Assembly: GCF_022170785.1 (NCBI RefSeq)
Contig: NZ_CP081870.1
Span: forward strand, 3,460,001-3,524,000
Length of the DNA stretch: 64,000 nt
Reading direction: 5' to 3'
Source of the DNA: Rossellomorea marisflavi
GTDB taxonomy: Bacteria; Bacillota; Bacilli; Bacillales; Bacillaceae_B
Part shown: positions 44,578-54,355 of the stretch, in pieces
Layout of the letters: each line of letters starts with the position of its first letter
Position numbering within the stretch: position 1 is the first letter of the stretch
Position numbers and translations under genes: made by a program
Notes under the pieces: generated by a model
The model's database searches: none
Told to the model about the DNA's origin: nothing
The model's input: the letters and a program-made list of their open reading frames with translations, nothing else

Positions 44578-47500
44578 TCATTTCCCTCCTTTTCCATACG
44601 CTTCTTGCAGAATATAATAGGAATCTTTCAGTCTCTCATGGAAGGTCGGCTCTTCCCACTCTTTCCATGAATACCGATAAAATGCAGCCGGATCCATGAA
44701 GCCGTCTTTCAGAGCAGGATAGGCGTATGATTCCTTCCCATCCGTTTCATAAAGTCCGATATTGATGGAGTCGATTTTCTTCTTGCCTTCAATTCCTGTC
44801 TTCCACATATCCCCCATGGCATCCTTCAGGCTCGGATCCTTGATGTTGAGGAGCTGCCACGGGATGCGGATTTCGGTCATATCGCCTTCTGGGGAAACGC
44901 TGATATCCGTGAGGGAATCATATTTTTCATCCCCGGGGTTCGCCGTACCGAATTGCATCTTGCCTGTTTCATAGGATTCAAACGGCAGGGTCTTGCCCTG
45001 GATCGTTAGCTCCTTATTCAGGGTCAGGCGGATCGGATGATAGACGCCGTTATCCTTCTTGCCCGCATACGGCTCCTTATCGATCATCTCTAAGAGGTTC
45101 CCATAGTGATAGTAGTAGCTGTCATAATAGCTGTCTACGAGGAGCTGGGCGGTCTGATCCCCCTTCATATGAAGGACGAAATCCACTCCTTTGGTCTTCA
45201 CATCATCGACCCCCGGGATGGTCGATTGACCCTGATCCGGAATTGTATCAAAGAGAAGATAAGAGTCTTTATCTTTCACGGAATCTGTATCGACCCTCAC
45301 GTATACATATCGTTCATCACTGGAAACGTAGAGGGCATGCTTACCGTCCTCGAATGCAGGTTCAATGCCCTTGAACGCCCAGTCTTCCCTGCGTCCGTCC
45401 ACATGAAGGACGTCGGTGCGGTTCTTGCCTGGATCAAAGCTCAGGACGCCGAACTGCTGTTCATTCGTCTGGGCATTGGACCAGAACGGACGTCTGTCCG
45501 GGTCATCATAGTCCATCGTGTTCCATGTCCGTTTGAACCATTCATCCTGCCAGGTGAAAACCATTCCGCCGGCCAGATTCTCTTCGATGATGTCTTCAAA
45601 GAGCCTGCGGTCAATCTCACCCTGTTCTTTTTCCGAATGGTGTCCCTGATCGAGTCCGTCGACATTCCGGTGGGTCAGACCGCGGGAGCCCGGCACGCCG
45701 AATTCAGCGACGACGAGCGGCATGGTATGATGCTTCTTCATATCATTCAGATAGCCTGCATAGTTGTTCTTCTCTCCGCGGTGATCGAGATAGTTGATGT
45801 ACTCCGGCTCATAGTTGAGGAAGTCCGGGTAGTACGGATAGATATGATACGATGCGAACAGTCCGGTATGGAGCTGATCCGTTGCTTTGATGACGTTCGG
45901 GTCCACCGATACCATGTCTTCCTTCTCGGAAGGTTCATACGGATGGTCAAGGAGGTCCGTGGTCACCCAGTTGGTGAAGCTGACCGGGCGTTGCCATTGA
46001 TAGGTAGAGGTCTCATACGATACGGCTTCATCCATCATGGTGGAGATCCACACTTCGAATGGCTGGGCCTTTTCCGTATAGAGATACTCACCCTTGAGGT
46101 CCTTCATGCCCTTGTGTTTTTCATTCGTTGCAAGGACCACTTCCGGATCCCACTCGACCCCGAACACCCAACCGAGGACGTAAGGTGAGATATCATGGGT
46201 ATAGCTCCCCGAAGCATGGCCGGGACGATCTGGAATGTCGGCATTCCCATGGATCAGATCGACCGTGCGTTTGATTTCGTCCTGGAATTCTTCGGTGTTT
46301 TCCTTGGCAAAGGCATCCTTCGTCTTCAGGAAGATCTCTTCATTCACCCACACACCATGGAAGAGGTAGAGCGGTTTTTCAGCCATCTGATTGTATTCGT
46401 AGAAAGCTTCATAGAACTCCGGCGGATGGATTGTGTAGACCCGGAGGGAGTTGGCATTCATGGCCCCGATCTGCTTGAACCATCTCAGATACTCTTCTTT
46501 GGTGATGGCCGTCTCGCCGGGGAAATGTCCCGGCTTCGCAATCCCCATATTGACGCCCTTGATGGTGAGATCCTTCCACTTGCCGTCCTGGTTGATCTGG
46601 ACGTAATCGGATCCCACCTTGCCTGCAAGCTTGATGCCATCCTCGACTTCCGCTTTCTGCGCTTTCGCCTTTGGCGCATCTTTCTGGCGATGGATCCTCT
46701 CAAGGATTGTGTCCATCATCGGGGCATACGCCTTCCAGTAGAATGCCGTTTCTTCATCCGGTCCTGAGCGCTCCGTCCACTTCCGCCATGTCGGCAGTCC
46801 CGATGTCTGATACAGATTCGGCACGTCCGGCTGGTCGGCAAAATCACCGCTGAAGTAATAGGTTTCGAATTGGCGGTTCTCCTGGTGGATCACGGCAGGG
46901 AAGGTTGTAGGCAAATTGATCCCCTTCAGCTTATCTTTCCCCTTGTCGGTAAGGGACAGGGAATACTCTGCCAGCACCTCGTCCGGATTGATGGCTTCGA
47001 CGATATCGAACCAGTAGGAATACGCAACCGACAGGTCTTCACCGAATTCTTCTTCCCCCTTCTTCGTGGTGGAGAAGATGGCTCCTTTATCGGTGATGTC
47101 ATCCCCGTTTAGGATCATCAGGCGATCCGACCGGTCGACAAGGACGAAGCCGCCGCCTTTGAACGCATAGTCCTTCCCGTATTGCTCTTTATAGTTGTTG
47201 CGGACCCACTCCGGCACCTCTTCGCTTGTCATATCGGGGAAATAACGCCCGATCCACCCTGACCATTCAAGATTGAAAAGGGAGTAGAACTTACGCCTGA
47301 CCTTTTCATCCGTGGGATCGGCCATGGAGTTGAACTCTGCGATGATGGTCTTCCCTTCATTCAGGGCCATGGTCTTCAAGGAATCGATTTCTTCCTCCTC
47401 GAGCCCTCCATACACCTTGGAGGAGCGGGAACCGGAGACATTTTCCGTATCCAGGTCTTCTTCATACACCCCGTATGTATCGGTGATGTAGACAGCATCA

Positions 47501-47793
47501 TAGCCTTCGGCGGATTCCGGAACAGACGTCGGCTTCCCTTCCTTCGGGTCATAACCGATGTAGTCTGTGTCCTCCCGGTAGCTACTACCGTCGCTCTGCC
47601 TATATTTCTGCTGATTCAATAGCCACATCAGGCCTTTATGCTCCCGGTAGCTTTCATCGGGAACGGTCTTATCCACGATCATCAGGTCAAGATCTTTCTT
47701 CCCCTTCACCTGCCATACCCAGAACGGGGAGGTCAGAAGCAGGACGATTCCCAAGATGAAGATCAGGAAGCCATATCGTTTCACGTTGTTCAT
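44578..47793 (-). CDS. membrane-anchored glycoside-hydrolase-like protein
   Basis: 1071 residues. An N-terminal membrane span (about 8-28) leaves the rest outside the cell. Residues about 30-380 are a domain of unknown type; about 395-790 look like a (beta/alpha)8 glycosidase with GVEWDP near 550 and PLVVAEFGVPGSRG near 690, where the two Glu are candidate acid/base and nucleophile; about 810-1060 resemble a CBM9-like beta-sandwich. I cannot give a GH family. It is coupled by ATGA overlap to the GT2 gene, so it likely trims or processes the glycan. Confidence 0.75.
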   Translation of the reverse strand: MNNVKRYGFLIFILGIVLLLTSPFWVWQVKGKKDLDLMIVDKTVPDESYREHKGLMWLLNQQKYRQSDGSSYREDTDYIGYDPKEGKPTSVPESAEGYDAVYITDTYGVYEEDLDTENVSGSRSSKVYGGLEEEEIDSLKTMALNEGKTIIAEFNSMADPTDEKVRRKFYSLFNLEWSGWIGRYFPDMTSEEVPEWVRNNYKEQYGKDYAFKGGGFVLVDRSDRLMILNGDDITDKGAIFSTTKKGEEEFGEDLSVAYSYWFDIVEAINPDEVLAEYSLSLTDKGKDKLKGINLPTTFPAVIHQENRQFETYYFSGDFADQPDVPNLYQTSGLPTWRKWTERSGPDEETAFYWKAYAPMMDTILERIHRQKDAPKAKAQKAEVEDGIKLAGKVGSDYVQINQDGKWKDLTIKGVNMGIAKPGHFPGETAITKEEYLRWFKQIGAMNANSLRVYTIHPPEFYEAFYEYNQMAEKPLYLFHGVWVNEEIFLKTKDAFAKENTEEFQDEIKRTVDLIHGNADIPDRPGHASGSYTHDISPYVLGWVFGVEWDPEVVLATNEKHKGMKDLKGEYLYTEKAQPFEVWISTMMDEAVSYETSTYQWQRPVSFTNWVTTDLLDHPYEPSEKEDMVSVDPNVIKATDQLHTGLFASYHIYPYYPDFLNYEPEYINYLDHRGEKNNYAGYLNDMKKHHTMPLVVAEFGVPGSRGLTHRNVDGLDQGHHSEKEQGEIDRRLFEDIIEENLAGGMVFTWQDEWFKRTWNTMDYDDPDRRPFWSNAQTNEQQFGVLSFDPGKNRTDVLHVDGRREDWAFKGIEPAFEDGKHALYVSSDERYVYVRVDTDSVKDKDSYLLFDTIPDQGQSTIPGVDDVKTKGVDFVLHMKGDQTAQLLVDSYYDSYYYHYGNLLEMIDKEPYAGKKDNGVYHPIRLTLNKELTIQGKTLPFESYETGKMQFGTANPGDEKYDSLTDISVSPEGDMTEIRIPWQLLNIKDPSLKDAMGDMWKTGIEGKKKIDSINIGLYETDGKESYAYPALKDGFMDPAAFYRYSWKEWEEPTFHERLKDSYYILQEAYGKGGK

Positions 47794-49202
47794 TTGGATA
47801 CTCCTTTTCTCGCCATTTCACCCCAGCCCCGCTTCTTGCGGAGGAAGTCGATGATGCCTTCACAGCGCCAGAGCACGGTCAATGGGCGATACCAGAGGGT
47901 TTCTGTTAGGGAATAGAAGAATAGTTTCGTAATGTCAGATGCCTTCGGATATTTCCGGATCGTCCATTCCTCCAGCAGTACAGCCGACATGGAAAGGATC
48001 GAACCGTAGAAAATCGATAATAAGAATAAGAGGATGGCAAACTCCAGATACACGCCTCCGAACAGCAGCGAAACAATCATGATGAGGTAGCCCGTGAGCT
48101 CAACGACCGGTCCGAGGAACTCGATGATGAGGAAATAGGGCATACTCACCATGCCGATGGAGCCATATTTCGGATTGAACAGAAGTTTTTTATGGATCCA
48201 CAGGCTCTCGAACAGTCCACGGTGCCATCTGCTCCGCTGTCTCCGCAAGTATTTCATGGACTCCGGTGCTTCCGTCCAGCTGACGGGATCCGGAACGTAG
48301 ACGATTTGTTTGTCTGCCTTTTCTTCTTTCACGAATCGATGGAGCCTCACGACGAGTTCCATGTCTTCCCCCACCGTATGGGCATAGCCCCCAGCCCGGA
48401 TGACCCAGCTCTTCGAGAAGACGCCGAAAGCCCCGGATACGATAAGGAGAAGGTTGTGCCGGCTGAGACCGATTCGTCCCATCAAGAACGCCCTTAAATA
48501 TTCAATCACCTGCATGACGACAAGGGGAGAACGGGATAACCCGATCTTGACGATCTCTCCGCTCTCGATGTCACATCCATTGGCGATCCGTATGCTTCCG
48601 CCCGAGGCGATGACGTCCCCGTCAGATTCGATGATCGGCTTCATGACCTTCAGGAAGGCTGAACGCTCTAAGACCGAATCCCCGTCGATGGAGCAGAAAT
48701 ACGGGAAGTTGGACACATTGATACCTGCATTCAGGGCATCGGCCTTCCCTCCGTTTTCTTTATCCACGACAAGGAGGTTCTTATACAGCTTCGATTGATA
48801 GACCGCTTTGACGGGCTGGGTTTCGAGCTGCTGACGGATGACCCATTTGATCTTCACAAGCTGGAACGTCTCGATGAGTTTTTCGAGGGAATCGTCCGTC
48901 GACCCGTCGTTCACGATGATCACTTCGTATTCCGGATACTCAATGCTCAGGAGGGACCGGACCGTTGCCATGATCCCGACGGATTCATTATAAGCAGGCA
49001 CCAGGATCGACACCGGCTTCGTCTGGGAAAGATGAAGGAGTTCTTCATACGGCTCCCAGTCGTCAAGCTGGTACGATTTCCGCAACTGGAACATGGAGAT
49101 CACGAGAAGAATCGTATAAAAAGAAATAACAAGAATCATATATATGAGGACGAACCACCCGATGCCGAGCAGGACGTTTCCCCATGCGTCTGAAATGTTC
49201 AT
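47790..49202 (-). CDS. GT2 family processive-type glycosyltransferase
   Basis: 470 residues: an N-terminal membrane span (about 8-32), a GT-A domain with VNDGSTDDS, the metal-binding SIDGDS, the catalytic GEDMEL and the processivity motif QRSRWHRG, then three to four C-terminal spans. This is the architecture of IcaA/PgaC, hyaluronan and cellulose synthases, which polymerise and export a polysaccharide. There is no PilZ domain. AAAGGGGG precedes the ATG at 49202, which overlaps the HEAT gene stop. The polymer cannot be named. Confidence 0.9.
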   Translation of the reverse strand: MNISDAWGNVLLGIGWFVLIYMILVISFYTILLVISMFQLRKSYQLDDWEPYEELLHLSQTKPVSILVPAYNESVGIMATVRSLLSIEYPEYEVIIVNDGSTDDSLEKLIETFQLVKIKWVIRQQLETQPVKAVYQSKLYKNLLVVDKENGGKADALNAGINVSNFPYFCSIDGDSVLERSAFLKVMKPIIESDGDVIASGGSIRIANGCDIESGEIVKIGLSRSPLVVMQVIEYLRAFLMGRIGLSRHNLLLIVSGAFGVFSKSWVIRAGGYAHTVGEDMELVVRLHRFVKEEKADKQIVYVPDPVSWTEAPESMKYLRRQRSRWHRGLFESLWIHKKLLFNPKYGSIGMVSMPYFLIIEFLGPVVELTGYLIMIVSLLFGGVYLEFAILLFLLSIFYGSILSMSAVLLEEWTIRKYPKASDITKLFFYSLTETLWYRPLTVLWRCEGIIDFLRKKRGWGEMARKGVSK

Positions 49203-50239
49203 GTGATACGCCCCCTTTCCAACCATTGTTCCGCCATATCCCTGGCATACAGGTCTTCTTCCGATATGGCAATCTCCCTCAGGACCTCCTGCCCGCGCTC
49301 AAGACGCATGATGGCCTGAGCGGCCTGTGACCGCACATAGAAGGAAGCATCCCTCATCAAGCTGATGAGAAGGCCAGTCAATTCAGGATTACGCACGTAC
49401 TCACACACCTTGATGGCCATGAGCCGTTCCTGCCAGGACTCTGCCTTCAGATGATCGGCGAGTGTGTCTGCCGGAAGATAATGCTCCATGGCCACGATCG
49501 CTTTCAGGGCACGAATCCGGATTTCAGATGATGCCAAGCCTAGTTTATCCTCCAAAAACCCTGCATAGCGGGGATTTCGCCTCAGGCCGATGCTGTCAAT
49601 GAGGGAATGGTGCATAACATCCGGTAATTCCCCAGCAGCCTCCATGAGCCCCTCAAAGTCCGTAATGTCGAGGGCCTGAAAGAGGAGGCTGTACTCAAAT
49701 TCCGTGAATACATGCTTTGGATGCATGAGGGCTTTCATGACGTCAGGGGATCCGTTTTTGATGTCGATCTTGAGGATTTGGATTTCTTCCTGTTTTGTCA
49801 GTCTGCGTGATTGATAGACCCTGTCGAGTTCGGATTTCATGGTACGCATCCCGAAGTCCTCGACCCAGTACAGGCCGTTCATCCGCATGCTCCACCGCCG
49901 GTGACGGAGATGCTTCTTGATCTCCCCGTCAAAATGGTCCTCGGCAAAGAGACGGATCCTCATAAGGATATCTTCGCTTGCGAATGTTTGGGAGAAACCA
50001 GCCATCAGCTCGATCAATGCCCTGACTTGAAGGGGATCCCTGCCCACTTCAACTTCCTCCACTCCTTCCCTGAGGAAATGGAAGATGGGAAGCTGGTATT
50101 CCTCTTTATATGCCTCTATGACATCACGTTTCTTCGTTTCTCTTGTTTTTTTCATAATGAGATAAAGAAAGATCGAGAATAAGATGATCAGGAAAATCCC
50201 GAGCATCACGACAAAAAACAACAGCTCATCTTTGAACAA
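49199..50239 (-). CDS. membrane-anchored HEAT-repeat protein
   Basis: 346 residues: one N-terminal span (about 7-28), a basic stretch (KKTRETKKRD), then helical repeats of the HEAT type, clearest at the C-terminus (SSEIRIRALKAIVAM, WQERLMAIKVCEYV, SFYVRSQAAQAIMRL). HEAT arrays serve as protein-binding scaffolds. The gene sits between the GGDEF gene and the glycosyltransferase with gaps of a few bases, so it probably links signalling to the synthase. No direct counterpart is known to me. Confidence 0.82.
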   Translation of the reverse strand: MFKDELLFFVVMLGIFLIILFSIFLYLIMKKTRETKKRDVIEAYKEEYQLPIFHFLREGVEEVEVGRDPLQVRALIELMAGFSQTFASEDILMRIRLFAEDHFDGEIKKHLRHRRWSMRMNGLYWVEDFGMRTMKSELDRVYQSRRLTKQEEIQILKIDIKNGSPDVMKALMHPKHVFTEFEYSLLFQALDITDFEGLMEAAGELPDVMHHSLIDSIGLRRNPRYAGFLEDKLGLASSEIRIRALKAIVAMEHYLPADTLADHLKAESWQERLMAIKVCEYVRNPELTGLLISLMRDASFYVRSQAAQAIMRLERGQEVLREIAISEEDLYARDMAEQWLERGRIT

Positions 50240-50244
50240 TGGCC

Positions 50245-51828
50245 TTACCTCATTCTCTTCAGTATTTGATTCAAGCGCGCCTCGAGCTCAAGAAGCTTGA
50301 AGGGCTTGGTGATGTAATCATCTGCTCCAAGCTGCAGGGATCTCGAGATATCCCGTTCGCTCCTTCTCGAAGTCAGCATGATCACTTTGTAGCGATCGGA
50401 ATCCTGACGTCGTCGAAGATGTTCCAATACCTCCAGCCCATCCATCTTCGGCATCACCCCATCAAGGACGACAAGGGTCTGTTCACTGCCATGCCATTCA
50501 TCATAGAGGAAGGATTCCCCGTTATCGAACGTGTTTACGTCGTAACGCACGCCCGGCTGTTGTGGGAGCTTCGCCACGATGTCACTCATCACGGTCCGGA
50601 TGATGGGATCATCATCTACGATGGCCACCTTAAGGATTTTCTCATGAGAAGGGTCGAGCTTCAGGACTTCGGATCTCACCCGATTCCTGCCCCCTTCCTT
50701 CGCTTCGTACAGAGCCGTATCCGCAAGACCAAGCCAGTGCTCGAACGGTCGGCCCGGATCGGCGATCTCCGCCACTCCCGCTGAAAATGAACAGCTGAAT
50801 GCTTCTCCGGCAAAGAAGGTGTGAAGGCTGAAGTCCTCGCGGAGGACATTCAATCTGGCCACTGCTTCATGGAGGGAGGTGCCGTGAAACAGGATGACGA
50901 ACTCTTCTCCACCGTAGCGGAAGATGATGTCCTGCGCCCCAGTCTTCTGTTTAAGGTATCCGGCAAATTCCCTCAGCACTTCATCCCCGATCAGATGGCC
51001 ATATGTATCATTCACCTTCTTGAAGTGATCGATATCCAGGATCGCCACACATAGCTGACGGTCTCCCTGATCCTTCAGTCTGGAATACGCTTGTTGAAGA
51101 TATTTCCGGTTATACACATGGGTAAGCTCATCGATGAGGACGAGGGATTCGAGGTGCTTCTTCCGTTGAAGCTGGCGGTCGACCCTGACAAGGAATTCAT
51201 CCATGTCCACCGGCTTTGCCATGAAATCATCGGCCCCTACCTTATAAGCCTTGACCCTGACCTCCTTGCTCCTATCGGAACTCATCATCACGGCTGGAAC
51301 ATAGTGGCTCTTCAAGTTCTGCTTGAAGGAATCAAGCTCTTCATCATCCGCCATATCCACATTGAGGATCGCGCAGTCAGGACGGACATCATAGTACAGA
51401 CCAATCGCCTTTTCCGTACTGACGACAGGCACCACATGCCACCCTTCTGCCTCCCCCTTCTCCTTTGCTTCCATCAGAAAATGGGTATCCGTATCCATGA
51501 TGAGGACAACCGGGCCGTCTCCCCTGCGCTCGTATTTCCTGGAGAAATCGGGGATTTCTCCTTCCACATGAAGATAGCAGGCTTCAATGATGTCGAAGAG
51601 TTCATCCCGTATTACATTCATACTCCAGATGCGTGAATCTTTCTCCGGGAGCCCATCCATGATGGTACTTGCCTTCTTACCTATTGCATCCAAGCCCAAA
51701 ACCGATGCAGACCCTGCGAGGGAGTGGATGAAACGGTACACCTCCTCATGGGGGATTTTCTCTGCCGCTTCCCATTCCGATAGTTTCTTGCGAATATTTT
51801 CAAAGAAATGCTTTGTATACTTATCCAT
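50245..51828 (-). CDS. HPt-REC-GGDEF-REC signalling protein
   Basis: 527 residues: an HPt domain (His35 in FIHSLAGSA), a receiver (about 105-222) whose acceptor position is Asn156 (AILNVDM) and so probably cannot be phosphorylated, a GGDEF domain with the active form GGEEF (306-310) but no RxxD inhibitory site, and a C-terminal receiver with Asp456 (VVLDGVMP). It should make c-di-GMP under phosphorelay control. It is the first gene of the operon. AAAGGAAG precedes the ATG. Confidence 0.92.
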   Translation of the reverse strand: MDKYTKHFFENIRKKLSEWEAAEKIPHEEVYRFIHSLAGSASVLGLDAIGKKASTIMDGLPEKDSRIWSMNVIRDELFDIIEACYLHVEGEIPDFSRKYERRGDGPVVLIMDTDTHFLMEAKEKGEAEGWHVVPVVSTEKAIGLYYDVRPDCAILNVDMADDEELDSFKQNLKSHYVPAVMMSSDRSKEVRVKAYKVGADDFMAKPVDMDEFLVRVDRQLQRKKHLESLVLIDELTHVYNRKYLQQAYSRLKDQGDRQLCVAILDIDHFKKVNDTYGHLIGDEVLREFAGYLKQKTGAQDIIFRYGGEEFVILFHGTSLHEAVARLNVLREDFSLHTFFAGEAFSCSFSAGVAEIADPGRPFEHWLGLADTALYEAKEGGRNRVRSEVLKLDPSHEKILKVAIVDDDPIIRTVMSDIVAKLPQQPGVRYDVNTFDNGESFLYDEWHGSEQTLVVLDGVMPKMDGLEVLEHLRRRQDSDRYKVIMLTSRRSERDISRSLQLGADDYITKPFKLLELEARLNQILKRMR

Positions 51829-52092
51829 ATATCCGTCTTCCTTTTCTCATTGATCGGCTGATCTTTCAGCCGTAGACCGTCAACATAGCTAACTAATTAT
51901 ACTCCTGGCAAATCATCTTATCTAGATACTTTATTAAGCATTTTTTCTTCATATGTAAGAAAAAACCTCTCACTCCCCAATGTACCAAATTCCGTAATCC
52001 TCTTCCATGAAAGAATGACTCAAACAGGGTAAAATGAGACATTTATAAGGGGTCTCCTCTTCTTTTGGAAGAATAAGGATGTTTGACCCATT
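51829..52092. other. promoter region of the 41-52 kb operon
   Basis: No gene seen. On the minus strand a TATAAT box (51896-51901) lies 67 bases before the GGDEF gene, without a good -35. A hairpin GGCTGA/TCAGCC (51855-51871) lies between it and the ribosome site. It does not resemble a c-di-GMP riboswitch. Confidence 0.4.
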
Positions 52093-52129
52093 AAAAAAAT
52101 CGGCGCCCTATGGTACGGACGCCGATTTT
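52093..52129 (-). terminator. terminator of the rapZ-mgfK-whiA-crh operon
   Basis: Arms AAAATCGGCG and CGCCGATTTT, T7 on the minus strand. Confidence 0.9.
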
Positions 52130-52131
52130 CA

Positions 52132-52389
52132 TTACCCCTCGGTGGAAACAAATTCTTCAAGTGCTTTCACTGCCTCATCCTCATCGCTTCCATCCGCAAT
52201 CAGGTTGACGGAAACGCCGGTGCCGACAGCCAGGCTCATGAGTCCCATGATGCTTTTGGCATTCACTTTTTTCCCATCCTTCTCAAGGAATATATCAGAT
52301 GAGAAGCGGTTTGCCTCCTGAACGAATAGTGCAGCGGGCCTTGCCTGAAGACCGGTTTTCAATTTCACTTCTATGCGTTTTTCTACCAT
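52132..52389 (-). CDS. crh: catabolite repression HPr-like protein Crh
   Basis: 85-residue HPr paralogue. Gln15 stands where HPr has its phospho-His (GLQARPA), while the regulatory Ser46 (AKSIMGL) is kept, so it cannot work in the sugar phosphotransferase chain but can be phosphorylated by HPr kinase and assist CcpA. It is the last gene of the rapZ-mgfK-whiA-crh operon, as in B. subtilis, with a terminator just after it. Confidence 0.96.
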   Translation of the reverse strand: MVEKRIEVKLKTGLQARPAALFVQEANRFSSDIFLEKDGKKVNAKSIMGLMSLAVGTGVSVNLIADGSDEDEAVKALEEFVSTEG

Positions 52390-52416
52390 TGGACACTCTC
52401 TCCCCTTTGTCGTCGA

Positions 52417-53364
52417 TTACGAATGGATTTTCTCGCCCGCCCTGATTTTCTCAGCAAGCTGATCGATCTTGCGCAAGCGATGGTTGATTCCTGATTTACT
52501 GATTGTCCCTCCGGATACCATTTCACCCAGTTCCTTCAGGGTCACATCCTGATACGTCACGCGCAGCTCGGCGATTTCCCGGAGTTTATCGGGGAGAACC
52601 TGAAGCCCCACGTGCTTCTCGATGAACTTGATGTTCTCGACTTGCCTCAGTGCGGCACCGATCGTCTTATTCAGATTGGCGGTTTCGCAGTTCACAAGCC
52701 GGTTGACCGAATTCCTCATATCCCTGACGATCCGGACGTCTTCGAATCTCATGAGGGCGTTATGGGCCCCGATGACATTCAGGAACTCTGTGATCTTCTC
52801 TGCTTCCTTTAGATACGTGATGAAGCCCTTCTTGCGCTCAAGGGTCTTGCTGTTGAGCCCGAATGAGTTCATCACCTCTGACAACGCTTCGTTGTGTTCT
52901 GCGTAAAGAGAGAAGATTTCAAGATGGTAGGACGAGGTTTCCGGATTGTTCACGGATCCCCCTGCAAGAAAGGCCCCGCGCAGATAAGAACGCTTACAGC
53001 ACTTCTTCTTGATCAGGTCTTCGGATATATTATGGATGAAGGTGAAGCCCTCACCGAGTATCTTCAAATCCTCCAGGATCATCTTCGAGTCTTCCTTGAT
53101 CCGGACGATGTAGACGTTATTTTTCTTCAGCCTCATTTTCTTCCGGACAAGGAGTTCCACGGGGGTGTCGTATCCCTTTTTGATCAATGTGTAAATTCTT
53201 CTGGCGATGGCAGCATTCTCGGTCTGGACGTTCACCACAAGCTGCTGATTGGAAAAGGATAGTGATCCGTTCATCCGGATCAGTGCTGAAAGCTCGGCAT
53301 TCGCACAGCAATCCTTCACCTCGATATTGGTAAGTTCCTTTTTCGTTTCTGACGCAAACGACAT
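52417..53364 (-). CDS. whiA: DNA-binding protein WhiA
   Basis: 315 residues: an N-terminal LAGLIDADG-like domain ([40 protein letters not shown]) and a C-terminal helix-turn-helix ([25 protein letters not shown]). It helps cell division and chromosome segregation in Bacillus. GGAGG lies eight bases before the ATG at 53364; the frame opens three codons earlier. Fourth gene of the conserved nudix-rapZ-mgfK-whiA-crh set. Confidence 0.97.
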   Translation of the reverse strand: MSFASETKKELTNIEVKDCCANAELSALIRMNGSLSFSNQQLVVNVQTENAAIARRIYTLIKKGYDTPVELLVRKKMRLKKNNVYIVRIKEDSKMILEDLKILGEGFTFIHNISEDLIKKKCCKRSYLRGAFLAGGSVNNPETSSYHLEIFSLYAEHNEALSEVMNSFGLNSKTLERKKGFITYLKEAEKITEFLNVIGAHNALMRFEDVRIVRDMRNSVNRLVNCETANLNKTIGAALRQVENIKFIEKHVGLQVLPDKLREIAELRVTYQDVTLKELGEMVSGGTISKSGINHRLRKIDQLAEKIRAGEKIHS

Positions 53365-53389
53365 CCCCATCACCTCCTAGCAAACAACA

Positions 53390-54355
53390 TTATTTCTCCA
53401 GTGACTCCTTCAGATATGAAAAGATCATATCGGCCACCTTCTCTGTATTATGACGCACAAGCTGGTTTTCGTAGGATAGAATATCCTCGGCCACCACTTC
53501 GAGTCCCATGGACGCCAGCTTCTCCACGTCATAATGGACAGGCTTTGCCTGCTCTTCACGATAGAGTGCCTTCACTTCTTCCGGCACCTGCTTTTTATTC
53601 ACAAGCACGCAGTCGATGCACGGCACCTCCATATGATCGAAGATCGCCTTTACATGGTCACTCGCGGAGTAGTCAAGGGTTTCCCCCGCCTGGGTCATGA
53701 TATTGCATATATAGAGCTTCTTCGCTTCTGACCGGCAGATTGCTTCACCGATCCCCGGTACAAGAAGATTCGGCAATATACTAGTATATAGACTTCCCGG
53801 TCCCATCACAATCAAATCGGCTTCGTCGATGGCGCGGACCGTTTCACGCAGGGGTTTAACCGAATCCGCGTCGATGAAGACACGCTTGATCCGTTTCCCC
53901 GCTTCAGGGATACTTGATTCTCCCGTCACGATGGATCCGTCCTCCATCTCGGCTTTCAGGACCACGCTCTGATTCGCAGAAGGAAGGACCTTCCCGTTCA
54001 CGTTCAGGACGCGGCTCATCTCCTGGATCGCGTGGACAAAGTCCCCCGTGATCGACGTCATGGCGGCAATGATCAGATTGCCCAGTGCATGACCGGATAA
54101 TTCATTTTCCGTTTCGAATCGATGTTGAAACATCTGTTCAATCAATGGCTCTACTTCAGACAGGGCCGCGAGTACGTTCCGGACGTCTCCAGGAGGAGGG
54201 ATGTCCAGGCTGTCACGCAGCCGACCGGAGCTCCCGCCGTCATCTGCGACGGTCACAATGGCCGAAATATCGATCGGGTGCCGCTTCAATCCCCGGAGAA
54301 GGACAGGGAGCCCTGTCCCTCCACCGATCACGACAACCTTAGGCTGATCAGTCAT
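53390..54355 (-). CDS. mgfK: gluconeogenesis factor MgfK/YvcK
   Basis: 321 residues of the CofD-like fold: [18 protein letters not shown] at the N-terminus binds the nucleotide-sugar, with [13 protein letters not shown] near residue 36 and [14 protein letters not shown] near 180. It binds UDP-GlcNAc and is needed for growth on gluconeogenic carbon and for cell shape. Its start overlaps the stop of rapZ by four bases. Confidence 0.96.
   Translation of the reverse strand: MTDQPKVVVIGGGTGLPVLLRGLKRHPIDISAIVTVADDGGSSGRLRDSLDIPPPGDVRNVLAALSEVEPLIEQMFQHRFETENELSGHALGNLIIAAMTSITGDFVHAIQEMSRVLNVNGKVLPSANQSVVLKAEMEDGSIVTGESSIPEAGKRIKRVFIDADSVKPLRETVRAIDEADLIVMGPGSLYTSILPNLLVPGIGEAICRSEAKKLYICNIMTQAGETLDYSASDHVKAIFDHMEVPCIDCVLVNKKQVPEEVKALYREEQAKPVHYDVEKLASMGLEVVAEDILSYENQLVRHNTEKVADMIFSYLKESLEK

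Noticed and set aside
51855-51871. Riboswitch upstream of the GGDEF operon
   Set aside because: Only one small hairpin is present; no conserved c-di-GMP aptamer features are visible.
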